Shown: positions 6,860 through 14,951, numbered from the stretch's first letter. The stretch is 24,260 bases of DNA from an uncultured Flavobacteriaceae bacterium (GCA_947311815.1 CAMZMA010000246.1:1-24260); one strand, 5' to 3'. The notes: generated by a model not told the origin, from the letters alone. Translations and numbers: made by a program.

Positions 6860-7131
6860 GTTTATTCTGTGTTAAAAAAAGAGTTTCACGAGCAGAAAAA
6901 GCGGTAAAACGCCTCATATTTATCTTAAAAAGAAAAACATCAGCATTTATAAATTTTTCTTACCAAGCCCAAAGCTGGCATAAAGGACAACAGTGTTACT
7001 CTAAAATAGAGAGTACCGGATTAGGAATCAATATTAGGTATTTTATAAATAATATTCCTGAGCAAAAAGCTAGAGAAATCTATTTTGATTTTTATCTAAA
7101 AAGAGGAGAGGTAAGTGAAAATAGAATTAAC
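6860..7131 (+). pseudogene. IS1380-family transposase remnant (internal fragment)
   Basis: A frame open from 6841 to 7152 contains a block typical of IS1380-family transposases: SRAEKAVKRL, then FSYQAQSW (from 6958), CYSKIESTGLGINIRYFINN, AREIYFDFYLKRG and SENRIN (to 7131). The YQAQSW and RG...ENRI motifs belong to the catalytic DDE region and its helix in that family. A complete transposase is about 400 residues; here roughly 85 are left, with the N-terminal two thirds and the C-terminal end gone. The apparent ATG at 6841 lies inside the tRNA-Leu terminator, so it is not a real start. Homology stops exactly where a perfect palindrome begins (7127). A dead insertion-sequence relic beside a tRNA gene; the family call is from motif recall. 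Confidence 0.75.
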
Positions 7132-7165
7132 CCGCATTATTCACAGTGTTAATAATGCGGGTTAA
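7127..7165. repeat. 15-bp perfect palindrome closing the IS1380 relic
   Basis: TTAACCCGCATTATT (7127-7141) and AATAATGCGGGTTAA (7151-7165) are exact inverted copies around a 9-nt spacer. The right arm is followed by CATTTTTAGG, a weak T tract, so it could act as a terminator ahead of rplM or be a short palindromic repeat unit. Confidence 0.7.
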
Positions 7166-7199
7166 CATTTTTAGGACGTAAATTTATTTAGCAAGCATA

Positions 7200-7229
7200 T
7201 TGTCAATCAAATAATTAATTGTATTTTTG
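7200..7229 (+). promoter_or_regulatory. Promoter of the rplM operon (TTG-N19-TATTTTTG)
   Basis: TTG at 7200-7202 and TATTTTTG at 7222-7229 with a 19-base spacer are a full Bacteroidetes primary-sigma promoter. The predicted start, near 7235, falls in a small hairpin (7232-7247), leaving a leader of about 50 nt before rplM. Confidence 0.75.
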
Positions 7230-7284
7230 CAGTCCTTTTTTAAGGACAAAAATTATTTATTAATAGACAAAAACTAAAAGTGTA

Positions 7285-7740
7285 ATGAACACATTAAGTT
7301 ACAAAACAGTATCGGCTAACAAAAACACCGTAAACAAAAAGTGGTTGTTGGTTGATGCGGACGGACAGACATTGGGTCGTCTTGCTTCTAATGTAGCGAA
7401 GCTAATTAGAGGAAAACACAAAACAAACTACACGCCTCACGTAGATTGTGGTGACAACGTTGTTGTTATCAATGCAGGAAAAATTAATTTAACTGGTAAA
7501 AAATGGACTGACAAGTCTTACATCCGTCACACAGGATATCCAGGAGGACAAAGATCATTAACTGCAACAGAAATGTTTGAGAAAGATCCTACAAGATTAA
7601 TCGAAAAAGCAGTAAAAGGAATGTTACCAAAAAACAAATTAGGTAGCGCATTGTATAGAAATCTATACGTTTATGCAGGTACAGAGCACCAACAAACAGC
7701 TCAAAACCCTAAATCTATAAACCTTAACGATCTTAAATAA
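7285..7740 (+). CDS. rplM: 50S ribosomal protein L13
   Basis: A 151-residue L13, slightly longer than the E. coli protein (142). The hallmark segments are LVDADGQTLGRLAS near residues 23-36 and the RGKHK...PHVDCGDNVVVINA stretch, with the YRHTGYPGG-like segment (YIRHTGYPGGQR) and a central GMLPKNKLG. L13 binds 23S rRNA early in large-subunit assembly. It is first in the operon behind a strong promoter, and its TAA overlaps the rpsI ATG by one base (TAATG), indicating translational coupling. Confidence 0.98.
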   Translation: MNTLSYKTVSANKNTVNKKWLLVDADGQTLGRLASNVAKLIRGKHKTNYTPHVDCGDNVVVINAGKINLTGKKWTDKSYIRHTGYPGGQRSLTATEMFEKDPTRLIEKAVKGMLPKNKLGSALYRNLYVYAGTEHQQTAQNPKSINLNDLK

Positions 7741-8126
7741 TGGAAATAGTACACAAAATAGGTAGAAGAAAAACAGCCGTGGCTCGTATTTATCTTAAAG
7801 AAGGTAAAGGAAACATTACTGTAAACAAAAAAGAGTTAAACAACTACTTAACTACTGCAACTTTACAATATAAAGTAAGACAACCTTTATTGTTAACAGA
7901 CAATTTAGAAACGTATGATATTAAAGTAAATGTTTTTGGTGGTGGCGTTACAGGTCAAGCAGAAGCAATTCGTTTGGCTATAACCAGAGCTTTAGTAGCT
8001 ATTAACCCAGAATATAGAGCAATCTTAAAACCAGAAGGTTTATTAACACGTGATCCAAGAATGGTAGAACGTAAGAAATTTGGTCAAAAGAAAGCACGTA
8101 AGAAATTCCAGTTCTCTAAACGTTAA
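7740..8126 (+). CDS. rpsI: 30S ribosomal protein S9
   Basis: A 128-residue S9 with the start IGRRKTAVARIYL, the central GGGVTGQAEAIRLAI, and the basic C-terminal tail ending in SKR, whose last arginine reaches the P-site tRNA in known ribosomes. It is coupled to rplM by a one-base overlap, the usual L13-S9 pairing. A 122-bp gap with two hairpins separates it from rpsB. Confidence 0.98.
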   Translation: MEIVHKIGRRKTAVARIYLKEGKGNITVNKKELNNYLTTATLQYKVRQPLLLTDNLETYDIKVNVFGGGVTGQAEAIRLAITRALVAINPEYRAILKPEGLLTRDPRMVERKKFGQKKARKKFQFSKR

Positions 8127-8139
8127 TCCGTTTATTGAT

Positions 8140-8219
8140 ACTGTTCTTAACAACATTAAAAAAATTAAAAACAGTTTAGCATCTAAATGGTTAAGACTCA
8201 TACAGACTACTTAATCATT
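8140..8219 (+). promoter_or_regulatory. Two tandem hairpins in the rpsB leader
   Basis: Hairpin 1: 8140-8150 (ACTGTTCTTAA) pairs with 8165-8175 with one mismatch, 14-nt loop. Hairpin 2: 8186-8195 (AATGGTTAAG) pairs with 8210-8219 with one G-U, 14-nt loop. No T tract follows either, and no good TAnnTTTG is present, so a structured mRNA leader between rpsI and rpsB is more likely than a terminator. A role in S2 autoregulation is inference. Confidence 0.45.
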
Positions 8220-8248
8220 GAGAAAACAGAACGTAAACACCCATAATT

Positions 8249-9022
8249 ATGGCAAACATAGATATTAAAGATTTATTAGACAGTGGCGTACACTTTGGTC
8301 ACTTAACAAGAAAATGGAATCCTAACATGGCTCCGTATGTATATACAGAGCGTAATGGAGTACATATTATAGATTTATACAAAACGGCTGCAAAAATTGA
8401 AGAAGCTGCTAAAGCTTTAAACAAAATTGCAAGTTCAGGACGTAAAATCTTATTTGTTGCAACTAAAAAACAAGCAAAAGATATTGTAGCAGAAAAAGCA
8501 GCATCGGTAAACATGCCTTACATTACAGAAAGATGGCCTGGGGGAATGCTAACCAACTTTATTACTATTAGAAAAGCGGTTAAAAAAATGGCTTTAATTG
8601 ATAGAATGAAACAAGATGGTTCTTTTGATGCATTATCAAAAAGAGAAAAATTACAAATTAACAGACAACGTGAAAAATTAGAAAAGAATTTAGGTTCAAT
8701 TTCTGATATGACTCGTTTACCAGCTGCCGTTTTTGTAATTGATGTTAAAAAAGAGCACATTGCAATTGCAGAAGCTCAAAAATTAAACATCCCAATTTTT
8801 GCAATGGTAGATACAAACTCAGACCCAAGACCTGTAGATTATGTAATTCCTGCAAATGACGATGCTTCTAAATCAGTAGAAAAAGTATTAAGCTTTGTTA
8901 TTGATGGTATTGCCGAAGGTTTATCAGAAAGAAAAGCTGGTAAAGAAAAAGCAAAAGCAGAAAAAGAAGCAAAAGTTGAAGCTCCTAAAAAAGAAGAAGC
9001 AACTAAAGAAGAAACAAAATAA
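8249..9022 (+). CDS. rpsB: 30S ribosomal protein S2
   Basis: A 257-residue S2. The N-terminal LLDSGVHFGHLTRKWNP, central TERWPGGMLTNF and LPAAVFVIDVKKEHIAIAEA, and the PVDYVIPANDDA segment are diagnostic. After about residue 222 it carries a Lys/Glu/Ala-rich tail, a common low-complexity extension. S2 joins the 30S head late in assembly and is usually cotranscribed with tsf, which follows after 49 bases. The leader contains two hairpins. Confidence 0.98.
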   Translation: MANIDIKDLLDSGVHFGHLTRKWNPNMAPYVYTERNGVHIIDLYKTAAKIEEAAKALNKIASSGRKILFVATKKQAKDIVAEKAASVNMPYITERWPGGMLTNFITIRKAVKKMALIDRMKQDGSFDALSKREKLQINRQREKLEKNLGSISDMTRLPAAVFVIDVKKEHIAIAEAQKLNIPIFAMVDTNSDPRPVDYVIPANDDASKSVEKVLSFVIDGIAEGLSERKAGKEKAKAEKEAKVEAPKKEEATKEETK

Positions 9023-9071
9023 TTAAATTGTATCATCGTTGGTGAATAACATCAACAAAAAAATAATAAAA

Positions 9072-10037
9072 ATGGTTAAAATAGCCGCCGCAGACGTAAA
9101 AAAATTAAGAGAAACTACCGGAGCTGGTATGATGGATTGTAAAAATGCATTAGTAGAAGCTGAAGGAAATTTTGAAAAAGCAATAGATATTTTACGTAAA
9201 AAAGGTCAAAAAATAGCAGCCAAAAGAGCAGACAGAGAGTCTAATGAAGGGGTTGCTGTAACAAAAATTAATGATACCAATACCGAAGGTGTTGCTATTG
9301 TTTTAGCTTGTGAAACTGACTTTGTTGGTAAAAACGATTCATTTAAAGCATTAGGAAGTCAATTTGCAGAAATCGCATTAAACTGTGACACCAAAGAAGA
9401 GTTTTTAAACGCTGATTTTGGAGGAATGACAGTTGCAGAAAAGTTAATTGAACAAACAGGTGTTATTGGTGAAAAATTAGACATTACTGCTTTCGAAAAA
9501 GTAAAAGCTGCTTATGTAGGTTCTTATACTCACATTGGTAGAATTGCTGCTTTAGTTGGCTTAGATAAAGTAATAGACAAAGCAGATGTACTTACCAAAG
9601 ACATTGCAATGCAAGCTGCTTCTATGGGAGCAACTTCATTATCTTACAAAGATTTTGATCCTGCGTATGTAGCGTCAGAAACTGAAGCAAGAATTGCTGT
9701 GATTGAAAAAGATAATATTGAGTTAGGTAGATTAGGGAAAACCTTAAAAAATGTACCTCAATACATTTCTATGTCTCAATTAACGGATGAAGTAATTGCT
9801 AAAGCAGAAGAAGATGCAAAAGCTCAACTAAAAGCAGAAGGGAAGCCTGAGCAAATTTGGGATAGAATTTTACCTGGTAAAATGGAGCGTTTTATTTCTG
9901 ATAACACAACCTTAGATCAAGAACAATGTTTATTAGACCAAAACTTTATTAAAGATGAAAAGAAAACCGTAGCAGACTATATAAAAACATATGGCGATGT
10001 TGCTGTAATCGATTTTAAAAGAGTTTCTTTAGGATAA
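9072..10037 (+). CDS. tsf: Elongation factor Ts
   Basis: A 321-residue EF-Ts, the nucleotide exchange factor for EF-Tu. The N-terminal UBA-like domain reads VKKLRETTGAGMMDCKNAL, followed by FEKAIDILRKKG; the core has VALACETDF-like VLACETDFVGKND near residue 80 and the C-terminal DQEQCLLDQNFIKD. Start ATG 9072 matches the family; an in-frame TTG at 9039 would add 11 unconserved residues. It follows rpsB and ends at a strong terminator (10057-10087). Confidence 0.97.
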   Translation: MVKIAAADVKKLRETTGAGMMDCKNALVEAEGNFEKAIDILRKKGQKIAAKRADRESNEGVAVTKINDTNTEGVAIVLACETDFVGKNDSFKALGSQFAEIALNCDTKEEFLNADFGGMTVAEKLIEQTGVIGEKLDITAFEKVKAAYVGSYTHIGRIAALVGLDKVIDKADVLTKDIAMQAASMGATSLSYKDFDPAYVASETEARIAVIEKDNIELGRLGKTLKNVPQYISMSQLTDEVIAKAEEDAKAQLKAEGKPEQIWDRILPGKMERFISDNTTLDQEQCLLDQNFIKDEKKTVADYIKTYGDVAVIDFKRVSLG

Positions 10038-10056
10038 TGAACTACTTTAAATTTAT

Positions 10057-10087
10057 AAAAAAACCACTCAATTTGAGTGGTTTTTTT
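10057..10087 (+). terminator. Terminator after tsf
   Basis: CCACTCA and TGAGTGG pair around ATT, flanked by an A tract on the left and seven T on the right, 19 bases after the tsf stop. It can work in both directions and closes the rplM-tsf unit. Confidence 0.9.
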
Positions 10088-10123
10088 GTTTTACAATTTT
10101 TTTAAAAGCTAAAACCAAATGAT

Positions 10124-10131
10124 TATATTTG
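10124..10131 (+). promoter_or_regulatory. -7 element for pyrH-frr
   Basis: TATATTTG matches TAnnTTTG, 18 bases before the pyrH ATG. Its final TTG is an in-frame potential start but lies in the promoter, which supports ATG 10150. The leader would be about 12 nt. Confidence 0.55.
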
Positions 10132-10149
10132 CTAAACTTTAACAACACC

Positions 10150-10857
10150 ATGCAATACAAAAGAATACTTTTAAAATTAAGCGGAGAAGCCTTAATGGGC
10201 GAAAAACAATACGGAATAGATCCAAAACGCTTATCAGAATACGCACAAGAAATTAAACAAGTAATAAATAAAGGTATCGAAGTTGCCATTGTAATTGGCG
10301 GGGGCAATATTTTTAGAGGTGTTGCAGGCGCAAGTAACGGTATGGATAGGGTACAAGGCGATCATATGGGTATGCTTGCTACCGTAATTAACGGACTCGC
10401 ATTACAAAGTGCCTTAGAAAACGAAGGTGTACCAACACGTTTGCAAACAGCGATTAAAATTAACGAAGTAGCCGAACCTTTTATCCGTAGAAAAGCAATG
10501 CGTCATTTAGACAAAGGACGTGTGGTTATTTTTGGAGGAGGTACAGGAAACCCTTATTTCACCACCGATTCTGCCGCTGTTTTACGCGCTATAGAAATTG
10601 AAGCCGATGTAATTTTAAAAGGAACTCGTGTTGACGGAATTTATTCATCTGATCCTGAAAAAAATAAAGACGCTACAAAATTTGACAGTATTACTTTTAA
10701 AGATGTGTTAAGAAAAGGTTTAAAAGTAATGGATACAACAGCGTTTACATTAAGTCAAGAAAATAAATTACCTATTATTGTTTTTGATATGAATACCAAC
10801 GGAAATCTTTTGAAATTAATTTCTGGAGAAAAAATTGGAACGATTGTTGACAATTAG
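10150..10857 (+). CDS. pyrH: UMP kinase
   Basis: A 235-residue protein of exact family length. It phosphorylates UMP to UDP with ATP in pyrimidine synthesis and belongs to the amino-acid-kinase fold. Motifs: RILLKLSGEALMG (5-17), GGGNIFRG (50-57), the GVPTRLQTAI segment, GGGTGNPYFTTDSAA, and LKGTRVDGIYSSDP, which binds nucleotide. It starts its own transcript after the tsf terminator and is followed by frr after 41 bases, the usual pyrH-frr pairing. Confidence 0.97.
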   Translation: MQYKRILLKLSGEALMGEKQYGIDPKRLSEYAQEIKQVINKGIEVAIVIGGGNIFRGVAGASNGMDRVQGDHMGMLATVINGLALQSALENEGVPTRLQTAIKINEVAEPFIRRKAMRHLDKGRVVIFGGGTGNPYFTTDSAAVLRAIEIEADVILKGTRVDGIYSSDPEKNKDATKFDSITFKDVLRKGLKVMDTTAFTLSQENKLPIIVFDMNTNGNLLKLISGEKIGTIVDN

Positions 10858-10898
10858 ATTACAAAAGAGAGAAATAATCTCACTAAAATTATAAGACG

Positions 10899-11453
10899 AT
10901 GAACGAAGAATTAGAATTTATCTTAGACACCGCCAAAGAAGCAATGCAAAATGCTATTGAGCATTTGGTAAAAGAATTACGTACCATTAGAGCAGGTAAA
11001 GCAACACCAGCAATGTTGGCAAATGTAACGGTAGATTATTACGGATCTGCAACACCCCTTAGTCAAGTAGCAAATGTAAACACACCTGATGCAAGAACCA
11101 TAAGCATTCAACCTTGGGAAAAAAGTATGTTACAAGAAATAGAAAAAGCAATTATGATTGCCAATCTTGGTTTTAACCCAATGAATAATGGAGAAAACAT
11201 TATTATTAGTGTTCCGCCACTTACCGAAGAACGTCGAAGAGATTTAGTAAAGCAAGCAAAAGCAGAAGCAGAACATGCAAAAATCGGGATTAGAAATGCT
11301 CGTAAAGATGCTAATAACGATATTAAAAAAACCGATGTTTCTGATGATATGAAAAAAAATATTGAAGCAGAAGTTCAAAAATTAACCGATTTTTTTGTGA
11401 AAGATATTGATGATAGACTTTCGGTAAAAGAAACAGAAATTATGACGGTTTAA
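10899..11453 (+). CDS. frr: Ribosome recycling factor
   Basis: A 184-residue RRF of normal length. It splits post-termination ribosomes together with EF-G. The conserved ELRTIRAGKATPAML near residues 25-39, PDARTISIQPWEKSML, NNGENIIISVPPLTEERR and the C-terminal helix with RRDLVKQAKAEAEHAKIGIRN-type sequence are present. It is cotranscribed with pyrH and closed by a terminator at 11474-11501. Confidence 0.97.
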   Translation: MNEELEFILDTAKEAMQNAIEHLVKELRTIRAGKATPAMLANVTVDYYGSATPLSQVANVNTPDARTISIQPWEKSMLQEIEKAIMIANLGFNPMNNGENIIISVPPLTEERRRDLVKQAKAEAEHAKIGIRNARKDANNDIKKTDVSDDMKKNIEAEVQKLTDFFVKDIDDRLSVKETEIMTV

Positions 11454-11473
11454 TCCGCTTAGATAGATATATG

Positions 11474-11501
11474 AAAGAGTGTTTTTTAACACTCTTTTTT
11501 T
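11474..11501 (+). terminator. Terminator after frr
   Basis: GAGTGTT (11477-11483) pairs with AACACTC (11488-11494), flanked by AAA and seven T. It lies 20 bases after the frr stop. Confidence 0.88.
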
Positions 11502-11513
11502 ATTTCAATTAAG

Positions 11514-11521
11514 TACCTTTG
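11514..11521 (+). promoter_or_regulatory. -7 element for the RND transporter gene
   Basis: TACCTTTG matches TAnnTTTG, 16 bases before the ATG at 11538 and just after the frr terminator. The -33 region is T-rich without a clear TTG. Confidence 0.5.
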
Positions 11522-11537
11522 CTTAAATTTTATACCT

Positions 11538-13910
11538 ATGAATTTTTGGACTAAAGTTGCGGGAGTTATCCTTAGAAATAGATACTTGGTATTGCTTGCA
11601 ATAGCAGGTGCAACCGTTTTTTTAGCAATGCAAATGCAGTATATGAAATTTTCATATACCGAAGCTAATTTACTACCAGAAGACCATGAAGCAAATGTAG
11701 AATACAATCAATTTTTAAAAATTTTTGGCGAAGAAGGGACTTTAGTACTTCTTGGAGTAAAAGACTCAACACTATTTACACCCAAAAAATTTAATGCTTG
11801 GAACGACTTAGCAAAATCTTTTAATACCGTAGAAAATGTAGATTTCACCATTTCTATTGCAGATGTAAAACAACTTAAAAAAGACAGCAAGCACAGAAAA
11901 TTTGTTTTAGAACCACTTTTTAAAGAAAAACCGACTACAAGCAAAGAAATAGCAGGTATTAAAAAGCAATTATTTGAAAACCTTCCTTTTTACGACAATC
12001 TTCTTTTTAATAAAGAAACAGGTACTGTACAAACTGCCATTTACATTAATAAATCTATTGTAAACAGTCCTAAAAGACGAGAGTTTGTAAACAAATACTT
12101 GATTCCTGCGATAGAAAAATTTGAAAAAGAAAACCATTTAGATGTTCGTATTTCTGGAATGCCTTACATAAGAACCATCAACTCACAAAATATACAAGAT
12201 GAAATTGGTACTTTTGTACTCGGTGCATTGTTTGTTACGGCGCTTATTTTCTTCTTCTTTTTCCGTTCTTACAGAGCTACTTTTATCACACTTTTTGTGG
12301 TGATTATTGGTGTAGTTTGGGCATTTGGTTTTATCGGATTGTTAGGATACGAAATTACTGTTTTAACCGCTCTAATACCTCCTTTAATTATTGTTATTGG
12401 TGTGCCAAATGCCATCTTTTTAATTAATAAATATCAGCAAGAAGTTAAGAAACATCAAAATCAAGCCAAAGCATTACAACGTGTTATTGCAAAGGTAGGT
12501 AATGCCACATTAATGACAAACATTACCACGGCTTCTGGTTTTGCAACTTTTATTTTTGTAAAAAGTCAATTGTTACGAGAATTCGGAATTTTAGCTTCCA
12601 TAAACATCATCAGTATTTTTATTCTGGCATTGTTAATTATTCCTGTTATGTACAGTTTTATGCCATTGCCAAAGAAAAAACATTTGAATCATTTAGAAAA
12701 AAAATGGATTGACAATGTAGTTTCTTGGATGGAAAACGTGGTTAGAAATAAAAGAATTACGGTGTATATTTCGACTGTTTTGGTTATTATTTTCGGAATT
12801 ATTGGCATTTATCAAATAAAAGTATCGGGGAGTTTGATTGAAGATATGCCCAAAAGCAAGCAATTTTATAAAGATATCAAGTTTTTTGAAAATGAATTTG
12901 GCGGTATTATGCCCTTAGAAATTTTGATTGATACCAAAAAAGAAAAAGGAGTGATGAAATTATCTACCTTAAAAAGGATGGATAAAATAAATGAAGCCAT
13001 TGCTTCTTTTCCAGAATTATCGAAACCCGTTTCGGTTGTAAATCTTGTAAAGTATACAAAACAAGCCTTTTACAAAGGAAATCCAAAATATTATCAACTC
13101 CCAACAGGACAAGAAAAGAGTCATATTTTTGCCTATACCAAAAACTCATCTAACAATACAGATATGTTAAAAAGTTATGTAGATGAAACAGGTAGATACG
13201 CAAGAATTACTACATTTATGAAAGATGTAGGCACAGAACAAATGGATATTATTCAAAAACGATTGAATGAAGTGGTGCTAAAAGAATTTCCTGCTGATAA
13301 ATACACTGTTTCTATCACAGGAAAAGCGTTGGTTTTTATAAAAGGAACCAATTATTTGATTAAAAACTTAGTCATTTCATTATCGTTAGCCATTTTATTG
13401 ATTGCGCTTTTTATGGCGTGGATGTTTCGGTCTTTAGAAATGATTTTAATTTCTTTATTGCCAAATATCTTACCTTTATTATTAACCGCAGGATTGATGG
13501 GCTTTTTTGGCATCCCGTTAAAACCATCAACTATTTTAGTATTTAGTATTGCTTTTGGTATATCTGTTGATGATACCATTCATTTTTTAGCAAAATACAG
13601 GCAAGAGTTACAGGCAAATAATTGGAAAATCAGAAAATCTGTTTACAATGCACTTAGAGAAACAGGTGTAAGTATGTTTTACACCTCTATTGTATTATTT
13701 TTTGGCTTTTTAGTTTTTACTGTTTCTAATTTTGGGGGTACCATTGCACTAGGCGGTTTGGTTTCTATCACCTTGTTATTTGCTATGGTTTCTAACCTTC
13801 TTTTACTTCCATCTCTTTTACTTTCTTTTGAACGTAAAATTTCTAATAAAGAAGTATTTAAAGAACCAACTATAAAAATTATACCACCAAAAGAAGAAAA
13901 AAGCATATAA
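11538..13910 (+). CDS. RND superfamily exporter, HAE3/MMPL-like
   Basis: A 790-residue inner-membrane protein built of two similar halves. Each half has one helix, a large periplasmic loop and a cluster of five helices. Helix 1 is near residues 15-32; the second half starts near 405 (ITVYISTVLVIIFGIIGIY). The motif FGISVDDTIHFL around residue 677 carries the acidic pair typical of proton relay in this branch; the first-half equivalent GVPNAIFLINKY lacks those acids. Proteins of this group export lipids, hopanoids or other hydrophobic compounds without TolC. No membrane-fusion or outer-membrane partner is adjacent, which fits a two-repeat HAE3 type rather than an AcrB-like pump. Substrate unknown. 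It is monocistronic, with promoter and terminator. Confidence 0.85.
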   Translation: MNFWTKVAGVILRNRYLVLLAIAGATVFLAMQMQYMKFSYTEANLLPEDHEANVEYNQFLKIFGEEGTLVLLGVKDSTLFTPKKFNAWNDLAKSFNTVENVDFTISIADVKQLKKDSKHRKFVLEPLFKEKPTTSKEIAGIKKQLFENLPFYDNLLFNKETGTVQTAIYINKSIVNSPKRREFVNKYLIPAIEKFEKENHLDVRISGMPYIRTINSQNIQDEIGTFVLGALFVTALIFFFFFRSYRATFITLFVVIIGVVWAFGFIGLLGYEITVLTALIPPLIIVIGVPNAIFLINKYQQEVKKHQNQAKALQRVIAKVGNATLMTNITTASGFATFIFVKSQLLREFGILASINIISIFILALLIIPVMYSFMPLPKKKHLNHLEKKWIDNVVSWMENVVRNKRITVYISTVLVIIFGIIGIYQIKVSGSLIEDMPKSKQFYKDIKFFENEFGGIMPLEILIDTKKEKGVMKLSTLKRMDKINEAIASFPELSKPVSVVNLVKYTKQAFYKGNPKYYQLPTGQEKSHIFAYTKNSSNNTDMLKSYVDETGRYARITTFMKDVGTEQMDIIQKRLNEVVLKEFPADKYTVSITGKALVFIKGTNYLIKNLVISLSLAILLIALFMAWMFRSLEMILISLLPNILPLLLTAGLMGFFGIPLKPSTILVFSIAFGISVDDTIHFLAKYRQELQANNWKIRKSVYNALRETGVSMFYTSIVLFFGFLVFTVSNFGGTIALGGLVSITLLFAMVSNLLLLPSLLLSFERKISNKEVFKEPTIKIIPPKEEKSI

Positions 13911-13949
13911 AAAAAACCGATTGAGCCCCCTAAAGCTCAATCGATTTTA
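13911..13949 (+). terminator. Terminator after the RND gene
   Basis: CGATTGAGC (13918-13926) pairs perfectly with GCTCAATCG (13935-13943), followed by ATTTTA. It starts one base after the stop codon. Confidence 0.82.
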
Positions 13950-14027
13950 TAAGCATTTTTCCTTTTCATAGCAAATACTCTTTCTAAACAAAATTCCCTC
14001 CAGTTAGTAAATAATGATTAACAAAAC

Positions 14028-14060
14028 ATTGTTTAATACAATAATTATTTACTATATTTA
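14028..14060 (+). promoter_or_regulatory. Candidate promoter and palindrome upstream of the PAS-LuxR gene
   Basis: TTG at 14029-14031 and TATATTTA at 14053-14060 are 21 bases apart (last base of the -7 differs from consensus). The palindrome ATTGT-N5-ACAAT (14028-14042) covers the -33 element, where a repressor or the regulator itself could bind. This implies a leader of about 100 nt. Confidence 0.35.
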
Positions 14061-14166
14061 GAGTTTTAAAAGGATTAAACATCTAAAAAAAGACATGTAA
14101 TCTTTCGACAAAATTAGTCATAATAAATAAATCCCTAAACTGTGTTTTTACTCAGTTCAATTTAAT

Positions 14167-14892
14167 ATGTATTCTAAAAAAAATCATTCTAAAAGCAAGA
14201 TAAGTAACTCACCTGTAGTTGTTAATGATAAAAAATACCTGTATTATAAAAAAACACTTCCTTTTTTTGGGGGAGAAGCAGTGTATGTATATTCTTTTAA
14301 AGAAAACAGAATGCTCTTTACAAGCGGTTGGTTTGATCTTTTAGGGTATGAAGATGATAAAATAGGATTAGCAACCATTGTAAATTTAACTACAAAAAGA
14401 TACATTGATTTTGTAAATGATTTAAATGAAAAAGCATTACAGTTTTTAAGTACCAAAACGGAAGATTTATGCAAATACAGTTTTACTATGGAAACTGAAA
14501 AAGTTCATAAAAACGGAAGCGTTATTCCACTATTTTCTAGAATCGGGGTATTCAAAGCTAAAAATGGAATTGTAGAAGAAGTTATTGGAATTTTTCAAGT
14601 TGCAAAATCTTTAAAATATGGCAAAATCATGCAATTTTCTGCTTACGGTCCAGATACATCAGAATTTGAAGAAACTTTGAGTAAAAAATTATTTCGTCAT
14701 TTTGTAATTTCTAGAAAAGAAAAAGAAGCCTTACAATTAGCAGCCGAAGGTTTTGCTTTTAAAGAAATTGCCCATCAATTAAACGTAAGTCAATCCGCTA
14801 TTGAAAAGAGAATTATTCCGCTTTATAAAAGATTCAATGTAAATAGCTTACCACATTTGATAAATTTTGCACATACCAACCATATTCTCTAA
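14167..14892 (+). CDS. PAS-domain LuxR-type transcriptional regulator
   Basis: A 241-residue cytoplasmic protein. Residues about 30-150 resemble a PAS sensory domain (VYVYSFKENRMLFTSGWFDLLGY; later VHKNGSVIPLFSRIGVFK, then VIGIFQVAK). Residues about 180-230 are a LuxR/GerE helix-turn-helix (ISRKEKEALQLAAEGFAFKE, then IAHQLNVSQSAIEKRI). The layout is a one-piece sensor and DNA-binding protein with no receiver domain or kinase, a type common in Flavobacteria. The ligand is unknown. It stands alone between the RND terminator and the asnS promoter, so its targets cannot be read from position. Confidence 0.8.
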   Translation: MYSKKNHSKSKISNSPVVVNDKKYLYYKKTLPFFGGEAVYVYSFKENRMLFTSGWFDLLGYEDDKIGLATIVNLTTKRYIDFVNDLNEKALQFLSTKTEDLCKYSFTMETEKVHKNGSVIPLFSRIGVFKAKNGIVEEVIGIFQVAKSLKYGKIMQFSAYGPDTSEFEETLSKKLFRHFVISRKEKEALQLAAEGFAFKEIAHQLNVSQSAIEKRIIPLYKRFNVNSLPHLINFAHTNHIL

Positions 14893-14920
14893 AATCACAT
14901 CAATTTAAGCTGATTTCAAA

Positions 14921-14951
14921 TTGCCCATTTTCTACTAAAAAAGTATCTTTG
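14921..14951 (+). promoter_or_regulatory. Promoter of asnS (TTG-N20-TATCTTTG)
   Basis: TTG at 14921-14923 and TATCTTTG at 14944-14951 with a 20-base spacer, 41 bases before the asnS ATG. A full consensus match. Confidence 0.72.

Noticed and set aside
6841..7152. A 103-codon open frame starting ATG at 6841 as an intact gene
   Set aside because: The ATG lies inside the tRNA-Leu terminator hairpin and the conserved part is only an internal piece of an IS1380 transposase, so it is a relic.
6738..7165. Integrated genomic island at tRNA-Leu
   Set aside because: No duplicated tRNA 3' end and no integrase gene; only a transposase relic lies between the tRNA and rplM.
9039..9071. TTG start for tsf
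   Set aside because: It adds residues absent from EF-Ts; the conserved start VKIAAADVKKLRE begins at ATG 9072.
10129..10149. TTG start for pyrH
   Set aside because: It overlaps the TATATTTG promoter box; ATG 10150 gives the exact UMP kinase N-terminus and length.
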